DNA of 64,000 bases, taken from Opitutia bacterium. Its GTDB lineage: Bacteria; Verrucomicrobiota; Verrucomicrobiia; Opitutales; UBA953. The stretch is taken from NCBI GenBank assembly GCA_003569165.1, contig BGOI01000001.1:62001-126000 (forward strand), in the 5' to 3' direction. This document shows positions 33,343 to 41,592 of the stretch, piece after piece (position 1 is the stretch's first letter; each line of letters begins with the position of its first letter). A model generated the notes under the pieces. The model saw only the letters and a program-made list of their open reading frames with translations. It was not told the DNA's origin and ran no database searches. The position numbers and the translations under genes were made by a program.

Positions 33343-35332
33343 CGGTACCTTGGTAGTGGATAATCGCCTCATCCACCGCGGCGGCATCCGGTGAAGCCAC
33401 CGGAGTCAGTGCGCCGGTGGCGAGGTCAGCCTTATACTGCACCGACTGGCGCACGGGCTTGAGCACCGTCAGCAATCCGTCCGGACGCAGTACGGCGACC
33501 TTCTGGTAGTTACTGATGAACGCGCGAGGACGGAAATTCGGGCTGAGGGCATCACTGCCGACGAAGCGGGAAAGGTAGTTTGTACCCAGGAGTCCGAGCA
33601 CCGTGGGGGCGGTATCGATCTGGCTCATCATCGTGTCGAACTTGCGCGGTGCGATATTGCCGGGAGACCAGATGAAGAGCGGGATCTCGTATTTCCGGAT
33701 CTCGAGTTCACGCTTACCGGCGACCGAGGCGCAATGGTCGGACACGATGACGAAGACCGTATCCTTGAACCAAGGCTTGTCCTGCGCGGCCTTGAGGAAA
33801 GCGCCAATCGCGTAATCCGTATAGGCCACCCCGCCCTCGCGATTGATGAGCTTCGGGTCAATCTTGCCGGCCGGCCACGTGTAGGGGCGGTGGTTCGAAG
33901 TCGTCATCACGAAGTGATGGAAGGGCTTGCCGGCCGCATGAGCCTTGTCGGCTTCCTCAATCGACCAGGCGAAGGCATCCTCATCGCAGGCGCCCCAAGC
34001 GTTGCCGAAACTCGCCTTCTTGCCGGCAGCCTCCTGCCGCGGCAGATCTACCACCCGGTAGCCGTTGGCCCCGAAGAAGTAATTCATGTTATCGAAAAAG
34101 CCGTTGCCGCCGTAGATGAAGGCGGTGTCGTAACCCTGCGTGCGGAGGACGGAACCGAGGGTCGTGAGATTTTCGCAGCCCTTGCGGCGCAGGACCGACT
34201 GTCCCGGAATTGGCGGAATCGACAACGAGAGCGCCTCCATCCCACGCACGGTGCGAGTGCCGCCGGCGTAGCAACGGGAGAACCAAAGCGACTCGCGAGA
34301 GATGCGGTCAAGGTTAGGCGTCAGGTTCTTCGCGGCATAGTCTGGCGAACCGTAGCAGCCCACGAATTCAGCGCTCAGGCTCTCAATCGTAATCTGAATC
34401 ACGTTGAGACGACGGGCGGGCTTAGCGGACTGGATGCGGCGAGTGATATCGTTGAGGTCAGTGCTGAGAGGCTCTCCGCCTTGGGCGAGGAGCGAAGCGC
34501 GGAGTTGAGCGACTGCGTCCGGGCGCGACGGATAGAAGCGTTTCCATTCCAACTGATTGGCCCAGAAGGCCGCCAAGAAGGCGTACTCGCCATTCTTCGC
34601 GAGCTCGGTGTCGTAACTATTATCCCAGCCCGGCTGAGGGTCGCCCATGTGGCGGAGACCAGCCGTGAGGCGTTCAGCCACGGACGTATGGGCCGTCGAG
34701 GCGGCCTTGAGGTCGCGGCGACCTACGAAATAGACGACGAGCAGAACCGCGAGTAGCGGCGCGAGCAGCGCCGCGAAGTTGCGCCAGCGCGGCGTGACGT
34801 CGGCCGCGGCGCCTTCTTCCCAGCGGCGGACGAAGCCTAAGCGGCTCCACAGCAGGAACAGCCCCACCGCGACCGTCAGCACGATGCCGATGATCAGCGG
34901 CAGATTATAGGACTCCTTGATGTTCTTCACCACCTCGGTCGTGTAGACGAGGTAGTCCACCGCGATGAAGTTGAAGCGGACGCCGAACTCCTCCCAAAAA
35001 AGAATCTCGGAGCTCTTCCAGAAGGTAAAGAGGAAGGCACCCAAGAGCCAGGCCCCGCGTAATGGGTGACGTAGCCAGCGGGAGGCAGACCAGGATGCCG
35101 GCCACACGGTGCTCAGCAGGCCCAGCGGCAAGGTCAGGAACCACGCCATGAGGAGGTCGAACAACAGTCCGACAAATAAGGCCGCAAAGGTCGGCAGGCC
35201 CCAGGAGACGCCGCCGGCTGAGGCCACCAGCAGTCCGAGACGAAGGAGCGTGCCGAGAAGGACGTAACTGGTGGCTAGGAGCAACATGCCTCCCTGCCGC
35301 GAACCCAGGACCTTCAAGAACAGCGATTTCAC
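33299..35332 (-). CDS. LTA-synthase-family phosphoglycerol transferase/sulfatase-like membrane protein
   Basis: A 677-residue protein with five N-terminal membrane helices (to about residue 205) and a large extracytoplasmic alkaline-phosphatase-fold domain. VIQITIESLSAEFVGCYG gives the metal-binding Glu. The catalytic Thr sits in CYAGGTRTVRGMEALSLSIPP, and VFVIVSDHCA holds the C-terminal Asp-His. Family members add phosphoglycerol to membrane or periplasmic glycans (LtaS, OpgB); Gram-negative substrates are usually periplasmic glucans. It is followed by a PAP2 phosphatase that overlaps it. Confidence 0.9.
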   Translation of the reverse strand: MKSLFLKVLGSRQGGMLLLATSYVLLGTLLRLGLLVASAGGVSWGLPTFAALFVGLLFDLLMAWFLTLPLGLLSTVWPASWSASRWLRHPLRGAWLLGAFLFTFWKSSEILFWEEFGVRFNFIAVDYLVYTTEVVKNIKESYNLPLIIGIVLTVAVGLFLLWSRLGFVRRWEEGAAADVTPRWRNFAALLAPLLAVLLVVYFVGRRDLKAASTAHTSVAERLTAGLRHMGDPQPGWDNSYDTELAKNGEYAFLAAFWANQLEWKRFYPSRPDAVAQLRASLLAQGGEPLSTDLNDITRRIQSAKPARRLNVIQITIESLSAEFVGCYGSPDYAAKNLTPNLDRISRESLWFSRCYAGGTRTVRGMEALSLSIPPIPGQSVLRRKGCENLTTLGSVLRTQGYDTAFIYGGNGFFDNMNYFFGANGYRVVDLPRQEAAGKKASFGNAWGACDEDAFAWSIEEADKAHAAGKPFHHFVMTTSNHRPYTWPAGKIDPKLINREGGVAYTDYAIGAFLKAAQDKPWFKDTVFVIVSDHCASVAGKRELEIRKYEIPLFIWSPGNIAPRKFDTMMSQIDTAPTVLGLLGTNYLSRFVGSDALSPNFRPRAFISNYQKVAVLRPDGLLTVLKPVRQSVQYKADLATGALTPVASPDAAAVDEAIIHYQGTDDLFNHGGLQNPVR

Positions 35333-35394
35333 AGGGTGATTAGTCGGAAAACCGCCATCAGAGGGCGAGCCAATTAAACGGACACCTCAGGGCT

Positions 35395-35646
35395 TCACCG
35401 TTCCGGCACCTCGTCGACGCCCGAGCCGCCCCAAGGATGACAGCGGCAGATTCGGCGGAAGCCCATCCATCCTCCCTTAAAGAAACCAAAACGCGCGAGG
35501 GCCGTAGCTGTGTAGCAGGAGCAAGTCGGATGATAGCGGCAGCCAGAACCCGGAATCAGGTGCAGAGGCTTGGAAAGGAAGCGCTGGTAGAAACGGACGA
35601 AGCCCAAGGCGAGGCTCGCCAACAGGGATGGGCGTGGTTCGCTCAT
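35395..35646 (-). CDS. yidD: Membrane protein insertion efficiency factor YidD
   Basis: An 83-residue basic protein with the YidD signature GSGCRYHPTCSCYTATAL and the C-terminal CRCHPWGGSGVDEVP. It assists YidC-dependent membrane insertion. It overlaps rnpA by 4 bp, the classic rpmH-rnpA-yidD order. yidC does not follow; an LTA-synthase-like gene is next. Confidence 0.93.
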   Translation of the reverse strand: MSEPRPSLLASLALGFVRFYQRFLSKPLHLIPGSGCRYHPTCSCYTATALARFGFFKGGWMGFRRICRCHPWGGSGVDEVPER

Positions 35647-36005
35647 GCGGCCGAACCGGCCTTGGACGCCAGAATGCGAATCGCCGCCGCGGCGTAGACT
35701 TTGCGGAGCTCGGCCAGCGAGCGCTTCAGCATACCGGAACGGATGACCAGCACGACCTCCCAGCCAGGCGGGAAGGCGGCTTCGTCCGTCCGGAAGAGTT
35801 CGCGAGCCAGGCGTTTCGCTCGGTTACGATCCACCGCCAGAGGCAGATTCTTCTTGGCGGCGATGACGGCGAAACGGGCCAGACTCTTTTCGCCCGTCTG
35901 GCGAAAATTCAAAAGAAAAGGCCCGCAATCGAGTCGCGAGCCTTCTTGGCGGAGGCGGCTGAACTCGGCCGAGGCGCGAATTCGACGCTCCCGCGGGAGA
36001 CGCAT
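35643..36005 (-). CDS. rnpA: Ribonuclease P protein component
   Basis: A 120-residue basic protein, the protein subunit of RNase P that matures tRNA 5' ends. Visible blocks are LPRERRIRASAEFSRLRQEG, ARFAVIAAKKNLPLAV and the RNR motif VDRNRAKRLARELFR. It starts 6 bp after rpmH. Confidence 0.93.
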   Translation of the reverse strand: MRLPRERRIRASAEFSRLRQEGSRLDCGPFLLNFRQTGEKSLARFAVIAAKKNLPLAVDRNRAKRLARELFRTDEAAFPPGWEVVLVIRSGMLKRSLAELRKVYAAAAIRILASKAGSAA

Positions 36006-36011
36006 GGGGGA

Positions 36012-36149
36012 TTAGGAAGCGCCGAGGCGCTTGCGGCCGATGGCACGGCGCTTGGCCAGAACCTTACGGCCACCGGGGGTCTTGGAACGGGCGCGGAAAC
36101 CGCACTTGCGGGCGCGGGAGATCTTAGACGGACGATAGGTCGGATGCAT
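36012..36149 (-). CDS. rpmH: 50S ribosomal protein L34
   Basis: A 45-residue protein read directly from the minus strand: Met-His-Pro-Thr-Tyr-Arg-Pro-Ser-Lys, then [19 protein letters not shown] and [12 protein letters not shown], with TAA at 36014-36012. The sequence is unmistakably L34. A GACACCC/GGGTGTC hairpin (36171-36190) sits in the short leader upstream. It heads rpmH-rnpA-yidD; dnaA, its usual divergent neighbour, is absent. Confidence 0.96.
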   Translation of the reverse strand: MHPTYRPSKISRARKCGFRARSKTPGGRKVLAKRRAIGRKRLGAS

Positions 36150-36243
36150 GGCTGTAAAGGAACAGCCAAGGACACCCCGCTGAGGGTGTCAAGCCCCACG
36201 CTTCCCGGCTTGGCAGAAGGCCTTGGGAGGGGGAGGATGGGGC

Positions 36244-37104
36244 ATGAGCCCGGAAAAAGGCAAACTCAGGCCCACCCCGCCCCGGGCCTACCTGAACCCC
36301 GAGTTCATGACCAGTCCCCAGGCCCGCAGTATCCGCGTGCTGACGGAGATGACCGAGCCGCACCTGCGCTTCAAGAAATACGGCGTCCGCAACACCGTCG
36401 TGATGTTCGGCTCGGCGCGTACGCTACCCCAGGAAGTGGCCCGCAAGCGCCTCGAAGAGGCCAAGGCTTTTGCCGCCGCCGGCACGTGCTCCGACGCCGA
36501 ATGCGCGCATCGCGTGCGCGTCGCCGAAATCGACCTGCGCAGTTCCGCTTATTACGAAGCCTGCCGCGAACTCGCCTTCGAGATGACCAAGTGGTCCCTC
36601 ACCCTGCCCGAGTGGCAGCGCTTCCTCGTCTGCTCCGGCGGCGGACCTGGTATCATGGAAGCCGCCAACCGCGGCGCGCACGAAGCCGGCGGTCGTTCCG
36701 TCGGCCTCGGCATCGCCCTCCCCTTCGAACAGGAACATAATCCTTACATCACGCCCGAGCTGGATCTGGAGTTCCATTACTTCTTCGTCCGCAAGTATTG
36801 GTTCCTCTACCTCGCCAAGGCCCTCGTGGCCTTCCCGGGCGGCTTCGGCACCTTCGACGAGCTCTTCGAGATGCTCACGCTCATCCAGACGAAGAAGACC
36901 AAGAAGCAGTTCCCCGTGCTGCTTTTCGGTTCGGCCTTCTGGAAGAACGCGGTGAACTTCGAGACCTTCCAGGAATGGGGCATGGTCTCGCCCGAAGACC
37001 GCGACCTTTACGTGCATGTCGACTCCGTGAAGGAAGCGCGCGACATGCTGATCGAGATCATCACCGAGAAGTACCTCAAGGGCGACAACGAAGGCCATGA
37101 CTGA
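36244..37104 (+). CDS. LOG-family protein (cytokinin riboside 5'-monophosphate phosphoribohydrolase-like)
   Basis: A 286-residue Rossmann-type protein with the two family motifs, CSGGGPGIMEAANRGA and FPGGFGTFDELFE. The enzyme class cleaves the base from nucleoside monophosphates; many bacterial members were once called lysine decarboxylases. A ~50-residue insertion with Cys-Ser-Asp-Ala-Glu-Cys lies before the first motif. The ATG at 36244 follows GGGGAGGATGGGGC, a good ribosome-binding site. It overlaps cutA by 8 bp. Confidence 0.9.
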   Translation: MSPEKGKLRPTPPRAYLNPEFMTSPQARSIRVLTEMTEPHLRFKKYGVRNTVVMFGSARTLPQEVARKRLEEAKAFAAAGTCSDAECAHRVRVAEIDLRSSAYYEACRELAFEMTKWSLTLPEWQRFLVCSGGGPGIMEAANRGAHEAGGRSVGLGIALPFEQEHNPYITPELDLEFHYFFVRKYWFLYLAKALVAFPGGFGTFDELFEMLTLIQTKKTKKQFPVLLFGSAFWKNAVNFETFQEWGMVSPEDRDLYVHVDSVKEARDMLIEIITEKYLKGDNEGHD

Positions 37105-37414
37105 GGCCATCGGTATCGCCCTGACGACCCTGCCCTCGCGCGATGAAGCCGACCGGCTTGCCGCCGAAGCGGTGGCCGCCGGGCTGGCCGCGTGCGCGCA
37201 GGTCGACGGTCCGATTCGCTCCCATTACACCTGGGAAGGCAAGGTCGAGAGCGAGGATGAGTTCCGCGTGACCTTCAAGTTCGCCGCGAGCAAGGGTGCC
37301 GACCTCGAGTCCTGGGTCCATGCCCGCCACCCTTTCGCCGTGCCGCAATGGCTCACCTTCGCGGCCGACCATGCTTCGCCTGGCTACCGTGCCTGGGTGC
37401 TCGGCGTTCGCTGA
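37097..37414 (+). CDS. cutA: CutA1-family divalent cation tolerance protein
   Basis: A 105-residue ferredoxin-like trimeric protein. The N-terminal strand IGIALTTLPSRDEADRLAAEAV, then GLAACAQVDGPIRSHYTWEGKVES and the C-terminal HPFAVPQWL match the family. Its biological function remains uncertain despite the name. It overlaps the LOG gene and is followed within 5 bp by the CPBP gene. Confidence 0.9.
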   Translation: MTEAIGIALTTLPSRDEADRLAAEAVAAGLAACAQVDGPIRSHYTWEGKVESEDEFRVTFKFAASKGADLESWVHARHPFAVPQWLTFAADHASPGYRAWVLGVR

Positions 37415-37418
37415 TTGT

Positions 37419-37994
37419 ATGGATCTCACCGCCGCCAAAGCCCTGCTCTACTGCGCCCTTGGCCTGTTCGTGCTCATTGCTTGGGCGCGCGAACGCCGCA
37501 AACGGACCATCACCGGTGAACCCGAGAAATTCTGGCCCGGAACGACCTATGCACCAGCGGGTGCCTATTTCGTCGCCGCCGCCGGCGCCATCCTGATCAC
37601 CATCACCGAAGCCGCCGTCGAGAAGCGGACCGGCCTCACTGACCAGCAGAGTGTCCTCCCGGCGATCTTCATCTTCCAACTCCTCGGCGCCTCCATCGTT
37701 GAAGAAATGCTTTTCCGCGGCTTCGTCGCGCCTGGTGAACTATTCGGCCGCAAGTTGCTCGCGCTGATGATCGTCGGCTCGCTTGTGTTTGCGCTCATCC
37801 ATAACTTCGATCTCAGCACACCGGAAGGAAAGCTGAACGCCGTGTTCGCCTTCATCACGTCGCTCTGGCTCTACGTCGTGCGCTTCAATCCCCTTAATCC
37901 AGACCGTTCACTGCTACCGTGTTTTATGGCTCATACCGTTCGTAATCTGGCGGTCTTCGGGATTAAAGGAGCCCAAGGCTTCATAAGCTGGTGA
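37419..37994 (+). CDS. CPBP-family intramembrane metalloprotease
   Basis: A 191-residue protein with about five membrane helices and the Abi/CPBP motifs: SIVEEMLFRGFV (Glu-Glu...Arg), FALIHNFD (His) and CFMAHTVRNLAVF (His/Asn). Such proteases resemble Rce1 and can process prenylated or signal peptides or confer self-immunity to bacteriocins; no target is visible. The ATG at 37419 is chosen 5 bp after cutA. Confidence 0.85.
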   Translation: MDLTAAKALLYCALGLFVLIAWARERRKRTITGEPEKFWPGTTYAPAGAYFVAAAGAILITITEAAVEKRTGLTDQQSVLPAIFIFQLLGASIVEEMLFRGFVAPGELFGRKLLALMIVGSLVFALIHNFDLSTPEGKLNAVFAFITSLWLYVVRFNPLNPDRSLLPCFMAHTVRNLAVFGIKGAQGFISW

Positions 37995-38061
37995 TTTGAC
38001 GAGGGGTGGCTGGCAAATCCGTTGCAACCACGGGCCAGCTTTGCTGTCTTGAAGAGACCCC

Positions 38062-39567
38062 ATGGACCCCCTCGAAACCGGTAACCGTCGCGATTTTCTG
38101 AAGCTCGGCGCGCTCGCGGGTCTCGGCTTCGGGTTGGGTGCGATTCCTTCTGCGGAAGCGAAGCCAGATCCCGCCCAAGTGATGCGTCGGGCCGCCGCCG
38201 ATATCGGCGCGACCCGTCCGCGTCCGGCCGGGAGCAAGCCCGTCTGGGATCTCACGACTAAGGCCATGGAGAAGATTCGTGTGGGCATCATCGGCCTCAA
38301 CCGCGGCCGCGCCCACGTCGCCTCCTGTGTCGCCACGCCTTTCGTGGAAGTCGTCGCGGTCTGCGACATCCTCGACGAACGAGCCAAGGCGCAGGCGGAA
38401 GTGGTCCGCAAGAAGACCGGCCAGATGCCTGCCATCTACAGCGGCGACGAGAACGCTTGGGAAAAAATGGTCGCCCGGGATGACATCGACGTCGTCTACG
38501 TCGCCACACCTTGGGAATGGCACAAGCCGATGGCCATCCGCGCCATGGAGCTCGGCAAGCATGCTTTCCTAGAAGTAAACTGCGGCCTGACGGTCGACGA
38601 GTGCTGGGATATCGTCGACGCCTCCGAAAAATACCAACGCCACTGCCCCATCCTCGAGAACTGCTGCTACGGCGAAGAAGAGCTCTTCGTCCTGAACCTC
38701 CAGCGCCAAGGCTTCTTCGGCGACCTCAAGCACGGCGAGTGCGCCTACATCCACGACCAGCGCGGTAAGCCCGGAGCGAGCTTCCTCGACGCCGGCCGCG
38801 ATTGGCGCCGCCGCTATTCGACGCTCCTGCAGGGCAACCTCTACCCGACCCACGGCCTCGGAACGATTTCACAATACATGGGAGTCGGCCGTGGCGATGC
38901 TTTCAAATACGCCGTGTCGGTCTCTTCGCCGGAGTTCGGACTATCCCAGCTGCGCGAACGGCTGAAGCCGGACCGCGACCGTTCGAAGGACGAGAAGTTC
39001 GTCAACGGCGACATGAGCACGACCATCGTGAAGACCGAGCTCGGACGGACCATCGTCGTCCAGCACGACAACACCAGCCCACGCCCCTACACACGCGGAA
39101 ATCTGCTCAGCGGCTCGCTGGCGACCTTCGCTGGCTACCCGAACCGCCTGGCGATCGACGTGGATAACCCGAGCTCGCTGCTGGATCCGAAAGAAAAGCG
39201 GAACAGCCACTCCTGGACGTACGAAGGCGAAAAACTGAAGAAGTTCATGACCGCGAACATGCACCCGCTGCTGAAGAAGCTAATGGTCGACGCCAAGAAA
39301 GTCGGCGGCCACGGCGGCATGGATCACGTGATGAACTACCGCTTCCTGGACTGCATCCGTCAGGGCATCACGCCTGACATGACCGTCTACGACGCCGCCT
39401 CCTGGTCCGCTCTCCTCGACCTCTCCGATCGTTCGGTCCGCGACGGCAGTATCCCGGTCACCTACCCCGACTTCACCCGCGGCGGCTGGAAGACCCTCAA
39501 GCCCCTCCCCATCATTCCTAACCCTCCATTCCCCTCTCTGTCTTATTTCCCAACCGCCAACCGCTAA
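38062..39567 (+). CDS. Gfo/Idh/MocA-family oxidoreductase with Tat signal (paralogue 1)
   Basis: A 501-residue protein. The Tat signal is NRRDFLKLGALAGLGFGLGA, followed by a Rossmann domain with VGIIGLNRGRAHVASC and VVAVCDILDERAKA, then DVVYVATPWEWHKPMAIRAM and EVNCGLTVDECWDIV. The C-terminal domain has NCCYGEEELFVLNL. The class oxidises sugars, or in the Tat-exported group acts as glycosidases with bound NAD. The last ~17 residues (PNPPFPSLSYFPTANR region) have no match in paralogue 2 and look like read-through of low-complexity sequence. Confidence 0.9.
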   Translation: MDPLETGNRRDFLKLGALAGLGFGLGAIPSAEAKPDPAQVMRRAAADIGATRPRPAGSKPVWDLTTKAMEKIRVGIIGLNRGRAHVASCVATPFVEVVAVCDILDERAKAQAEVVRKKTGQMPAIYSGDENAWEKMVARDDIDVVYVATPWEWHKPMAIRAMELGKHAFLEVNCGLTVDECWDIVDASEKYQRHCPILENCCYGEEELFVLNLQRQGFFGDLKHGECAYIHDQRGKPGASFLDAGRDWRRRYSTLLQGNLYPTHGLGTISQYMGVGRGDAFKYAVSVSSPEFGLSQLRERLKPDRDRSKDEKFVNGDMSTTIVKTELGRTIVVQHDNTSPRPYTRGNLLSGSLATFAGYPNRLAIDVDNPSSLLDPKEKRNSHSWTYEGEKLKKFMTANMHPLLKKLMVDAKKVGGHGGMDHVMNYRFLDCIRQGITPDMTVYDAASWSALLDLSDRSVRDGSIPVTYPDFTRGGWKTLKPLPIIPNPPFPSLSYFPTANR

Positions 39568-39594
39568 CCGCCCTACCCCTATCCCTTTACCGCC

Positions 39595-41049
39595 ATGAAC
39601 CTCCCCGAAAACTCCCACCGTCGCGACTTCCTCAAACTCGGCGCCCTCGCCGGCCTCGGTCTCGGCCTCAGCGCCGTCCCCTCGGCCGAAGCCAAGCCCG
39701 ATCCTCGCGACCTCAAGCTCCTGAGCGCGAGCGATATCTCCGCCACCCGCCCGCGTCCCGCCGGCAACAAGCCCGTCTGGGACCTGACCACCAAGCCGAC
39801 CGAGAAAGTCCGTTGCGGCTTCATCGGCCTGAACCGCGGACGCGGCCACGTGAACTCCGCCGCGAACATCCCGTTCGCCGAGGTCGTCGCCGTCTGCGAC
39901 ATCGTCGAGCAGCGCGCCAAGAGCGCCGCCGAGAACGTCAAGAAGAAGACCGGCAAGGAGCCCGCCATGTACTTCGGCGACGAGAACGTCTGGGAAAAGA
40001 TGATCGCGCGCGATGATATTGACGTCGTCTATGTGGCCACCCCTTGGGAATGGCACGTGCCGATGGCGCTCAAGGCCATGGAGCATGGCAAGCACGTCTT
40101 CATCGAGGTCTCGGCCGCGGTGACCGTCGATGAGTGCTGGCAGCTCGTGGACATGTCGGAGAAGACCCAGCGCCATTGCGCGATCATCGAGAACTGCTGC
40201 TACGGCGAAGAAGAGCTCTTCGTCCTGAACCTCGCCCGCCAGGGCTTCTTCGGCGACCTCAAGCACGCCGAGTGCGCCTACATCCATAACCTCGCGGGCG
40301 GCGTCCTCTGGTCGCTCGGCAGCGAAGGCGACTGGCGCCGCGACTACCATCGCTTCATGGACGGCAACCTGTACCCCACGCACGGCCTCGGCCCGGTGGC
40401 GCAGTACCTGAACATCGGCCGCGGCGACGCGTTCAAGTTCGTCGTCTCGGTCTCCTCGCCCGAGTTCAATCTCACCCAGTTCCGCGACAAGCACCAGCCG
40501 AACAAAGGCAAGCACAAGGACGAGAAGTTCGTCTGCGGCGACATGAACACCTCGATCATCAAGACGCAGCTCGGCCGGACCATCATGATCCAGCACGACG
40601 TCGTGAGCCCCCGCCCCTACTCGCGCATCAACGCCCTCTGCGGCACCAAGGCCACCTTCTTCGGCTACCCCGGCCGCCTGGCCGTCGACGCGGACAGCGG
40701 CCACCCGCTGCTCAAGGGCGCCAAGGTCAACAGCCACGAGTGGACCTTCGAGAAGGAGAAGCTCACCGCCTTCATGAAGGAGAACCAGCACCCGCTCATC
40801 CGCAAGATCGGCGAGCTCGGCAAGAAGGTCGGCGGCCACGGCGGCATGGATTTCGTGATGAACTACCGCATGCTCGACTGCCTGCGCCAGGGCATCACCC
40901 CGGACATGACCGTGTACGACGCCGCGGACTGGTCCTCGATCCTCGAAATCTCGGCCAAGTCCGTGAAGGACGGCAGCATGCCGATCCAGTGCCCCGACTT
41001 CACCCGCGGCGGCTGGAAGACCATCAAGCCCCTCGGCATCGTCTCGTAA
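39595..41049 (+). CDS. Gfo/Idh/MocA-family oxidoreductase with Tat signal (paralogue 2)
   Basis: A 484-residue protein very similar to its left neighbour over the full length: HRRDFLKLGALAGLGLGL signal, CGFIGLNRGRGHVNSA, VVAVCDIVEQRAKS, YVATPWEWHVPMALKAM, NCCYGEEELFVLNLARQG and the C-terminal YDAADWSSILEISAKSVKDG. The pair is a tandem duplication separated by 27 bp and ends with a strong terminator. Similar periplasmic proteins are abundant in Verrucomicrobiota and Planctomycetota that degrade glycans. Confidence 0.92.
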   Translation: MNLPENSHRRDFLKLGALAGLGLGLSAVPSAEAKPDPRDLKLLSASDISATRPRPAGNKPVWDLTTKPTEKVRCGFIGLNRGRGHVNSAANIPFAEVVAVCDIVEQRAKSAAENVKKKTGKEPAMYFGDENVWEKMIARDDIDVVYVATPWEWHVPMALKAMEHGKHVFIEVSAAVTVDECWQLVDMSEKTQRHCAIIENCCYGEEELFVLNLARQGFFGDLKHAECAYIHNLAGGVLWSLGSEGDWRRDYHRFMDGNLYPTHGLGPVAQYLNIGRGDAFKFVVSVSSPEFNLTQFRDKHQPNKGKHKDEKFVCGDMNTSIIKTQLGRTIMIQHDVVSPRPYSRINALCGTKATFFGYPGRLAVDADSGHPLLKGAKVNSHEWTFEKEKLTAFMKENQHPLIRKIGELGKKVGGHGGMDFVMNYRMLDCLRQGITPDMTVYDAADWSSILEISAKSVKDGSMPIQCPDFTRGGWKTIKPLGIVS

Positions 41050-41071
41050 GCAGAGCGCCATCGGCGAACCG

Positions 41072-41097
41072 GACCCGGCCGCACGGCCGGGTCTTTT
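41072..41097 (+). terminator. Intrinsic terminator after the Gfo/Idh pair
   Basis: A perfect 9-bp stem GACCCGGCC / GGCCGGGTC with a GCAC loop, followed by TTTTG, 22 bp after the stop codon. Confidence 0.88.
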
Positions 41098-41141
41098 GTT
41101 TGCGGATTGCCTGACGTCACGAGCAGGAGAAGACTGCGCCC

Positions 41142-41591
41142 ATGGGCTCTCCCGCCGCACTCGCGACCTGGACCGCCGGACTCATCACCCGTTCGGGCGA
41201 AGAGACCGAGCGGGCCGCCGAGGCGTTCGCGGCCCTGTTGCCGCCGGATACCGTCCTGGCGCTTGAGGGCGACCTCGGCGCAGGCAAGACGACCTTCGTG
41301 CGCGGCTTGGTCCGCGGCTTGGGCGTCACGGGCGAAATCACCAGCCCTTCCTTCGCCCTGCTCAACGTCTACGAAGGCCGCCGGCAGGTCTTCCACGTCG
41401 ACGCCTATCGGCTGACGCGCCCGGAGGCCTTTGATGACCTACTGATCTGGGATCTGGCGAAGTCACCTTGGAACGTGGTCGTGGAGTGGCCGGAGAAAGT
41501 CGCGCCGCGACTCCCCGTGGCACGCTGGGAAATGAAAACCGCCATCCTAGCGGATGGCGGTCATCGGTTTCAACTGACCCTCGCGGGCTAG
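41142..41591 (+). CDS. tsaE: tRNA threonylcarbamoyladenosine biosynthesis ATPase TsaE
   Basis: A 149-residue P-loop ATPase that works with TsaB and TsaD to form t6A37 on ANN-decoding tRNAs. Walker A is LEGDLGAGKTTFVRGL, followed by SPSFALLNVYEGRR and HVDAYRL. VVVEWPEKV carries the family's Glu-Trp-Pro. A 10-bp inverted repeat lies in its 3' end (41538-41561). It converges on typA with one base between. Confidence 0.92.
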   Translation: MGSPAALATWTAGLITRSGEETERAAEAFAALLPPDTVLALEGDLGAGKTTFVRGLVRGLGVTGEITSPSFALLNVYEGRRQVFHVDAYRLTRPEAFDDLLIWDLAKSPWNVVVEWPEKVAPRLPVARWEMKTAILADGGHRFQLTLAG

Positions 41592-41592
41592 C

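Noticed and set aside
36150-36243. Possible replication origin beside rpmH
   Set aside because: The gap is under 100 bp, GC-rich, with no DnaA boxes or AT-rich unwinding tract, and dnaA is absent.
39280-41160. 626-codon open frame on the minus strand over the Gfo/Idh pair
   Set aside because: It is antisense to two well-conserved genes, is made of Val/Gly/Asp/Glu-rich composition typical of reverse-strand frames in GC-rich DNA, and shows no domain.
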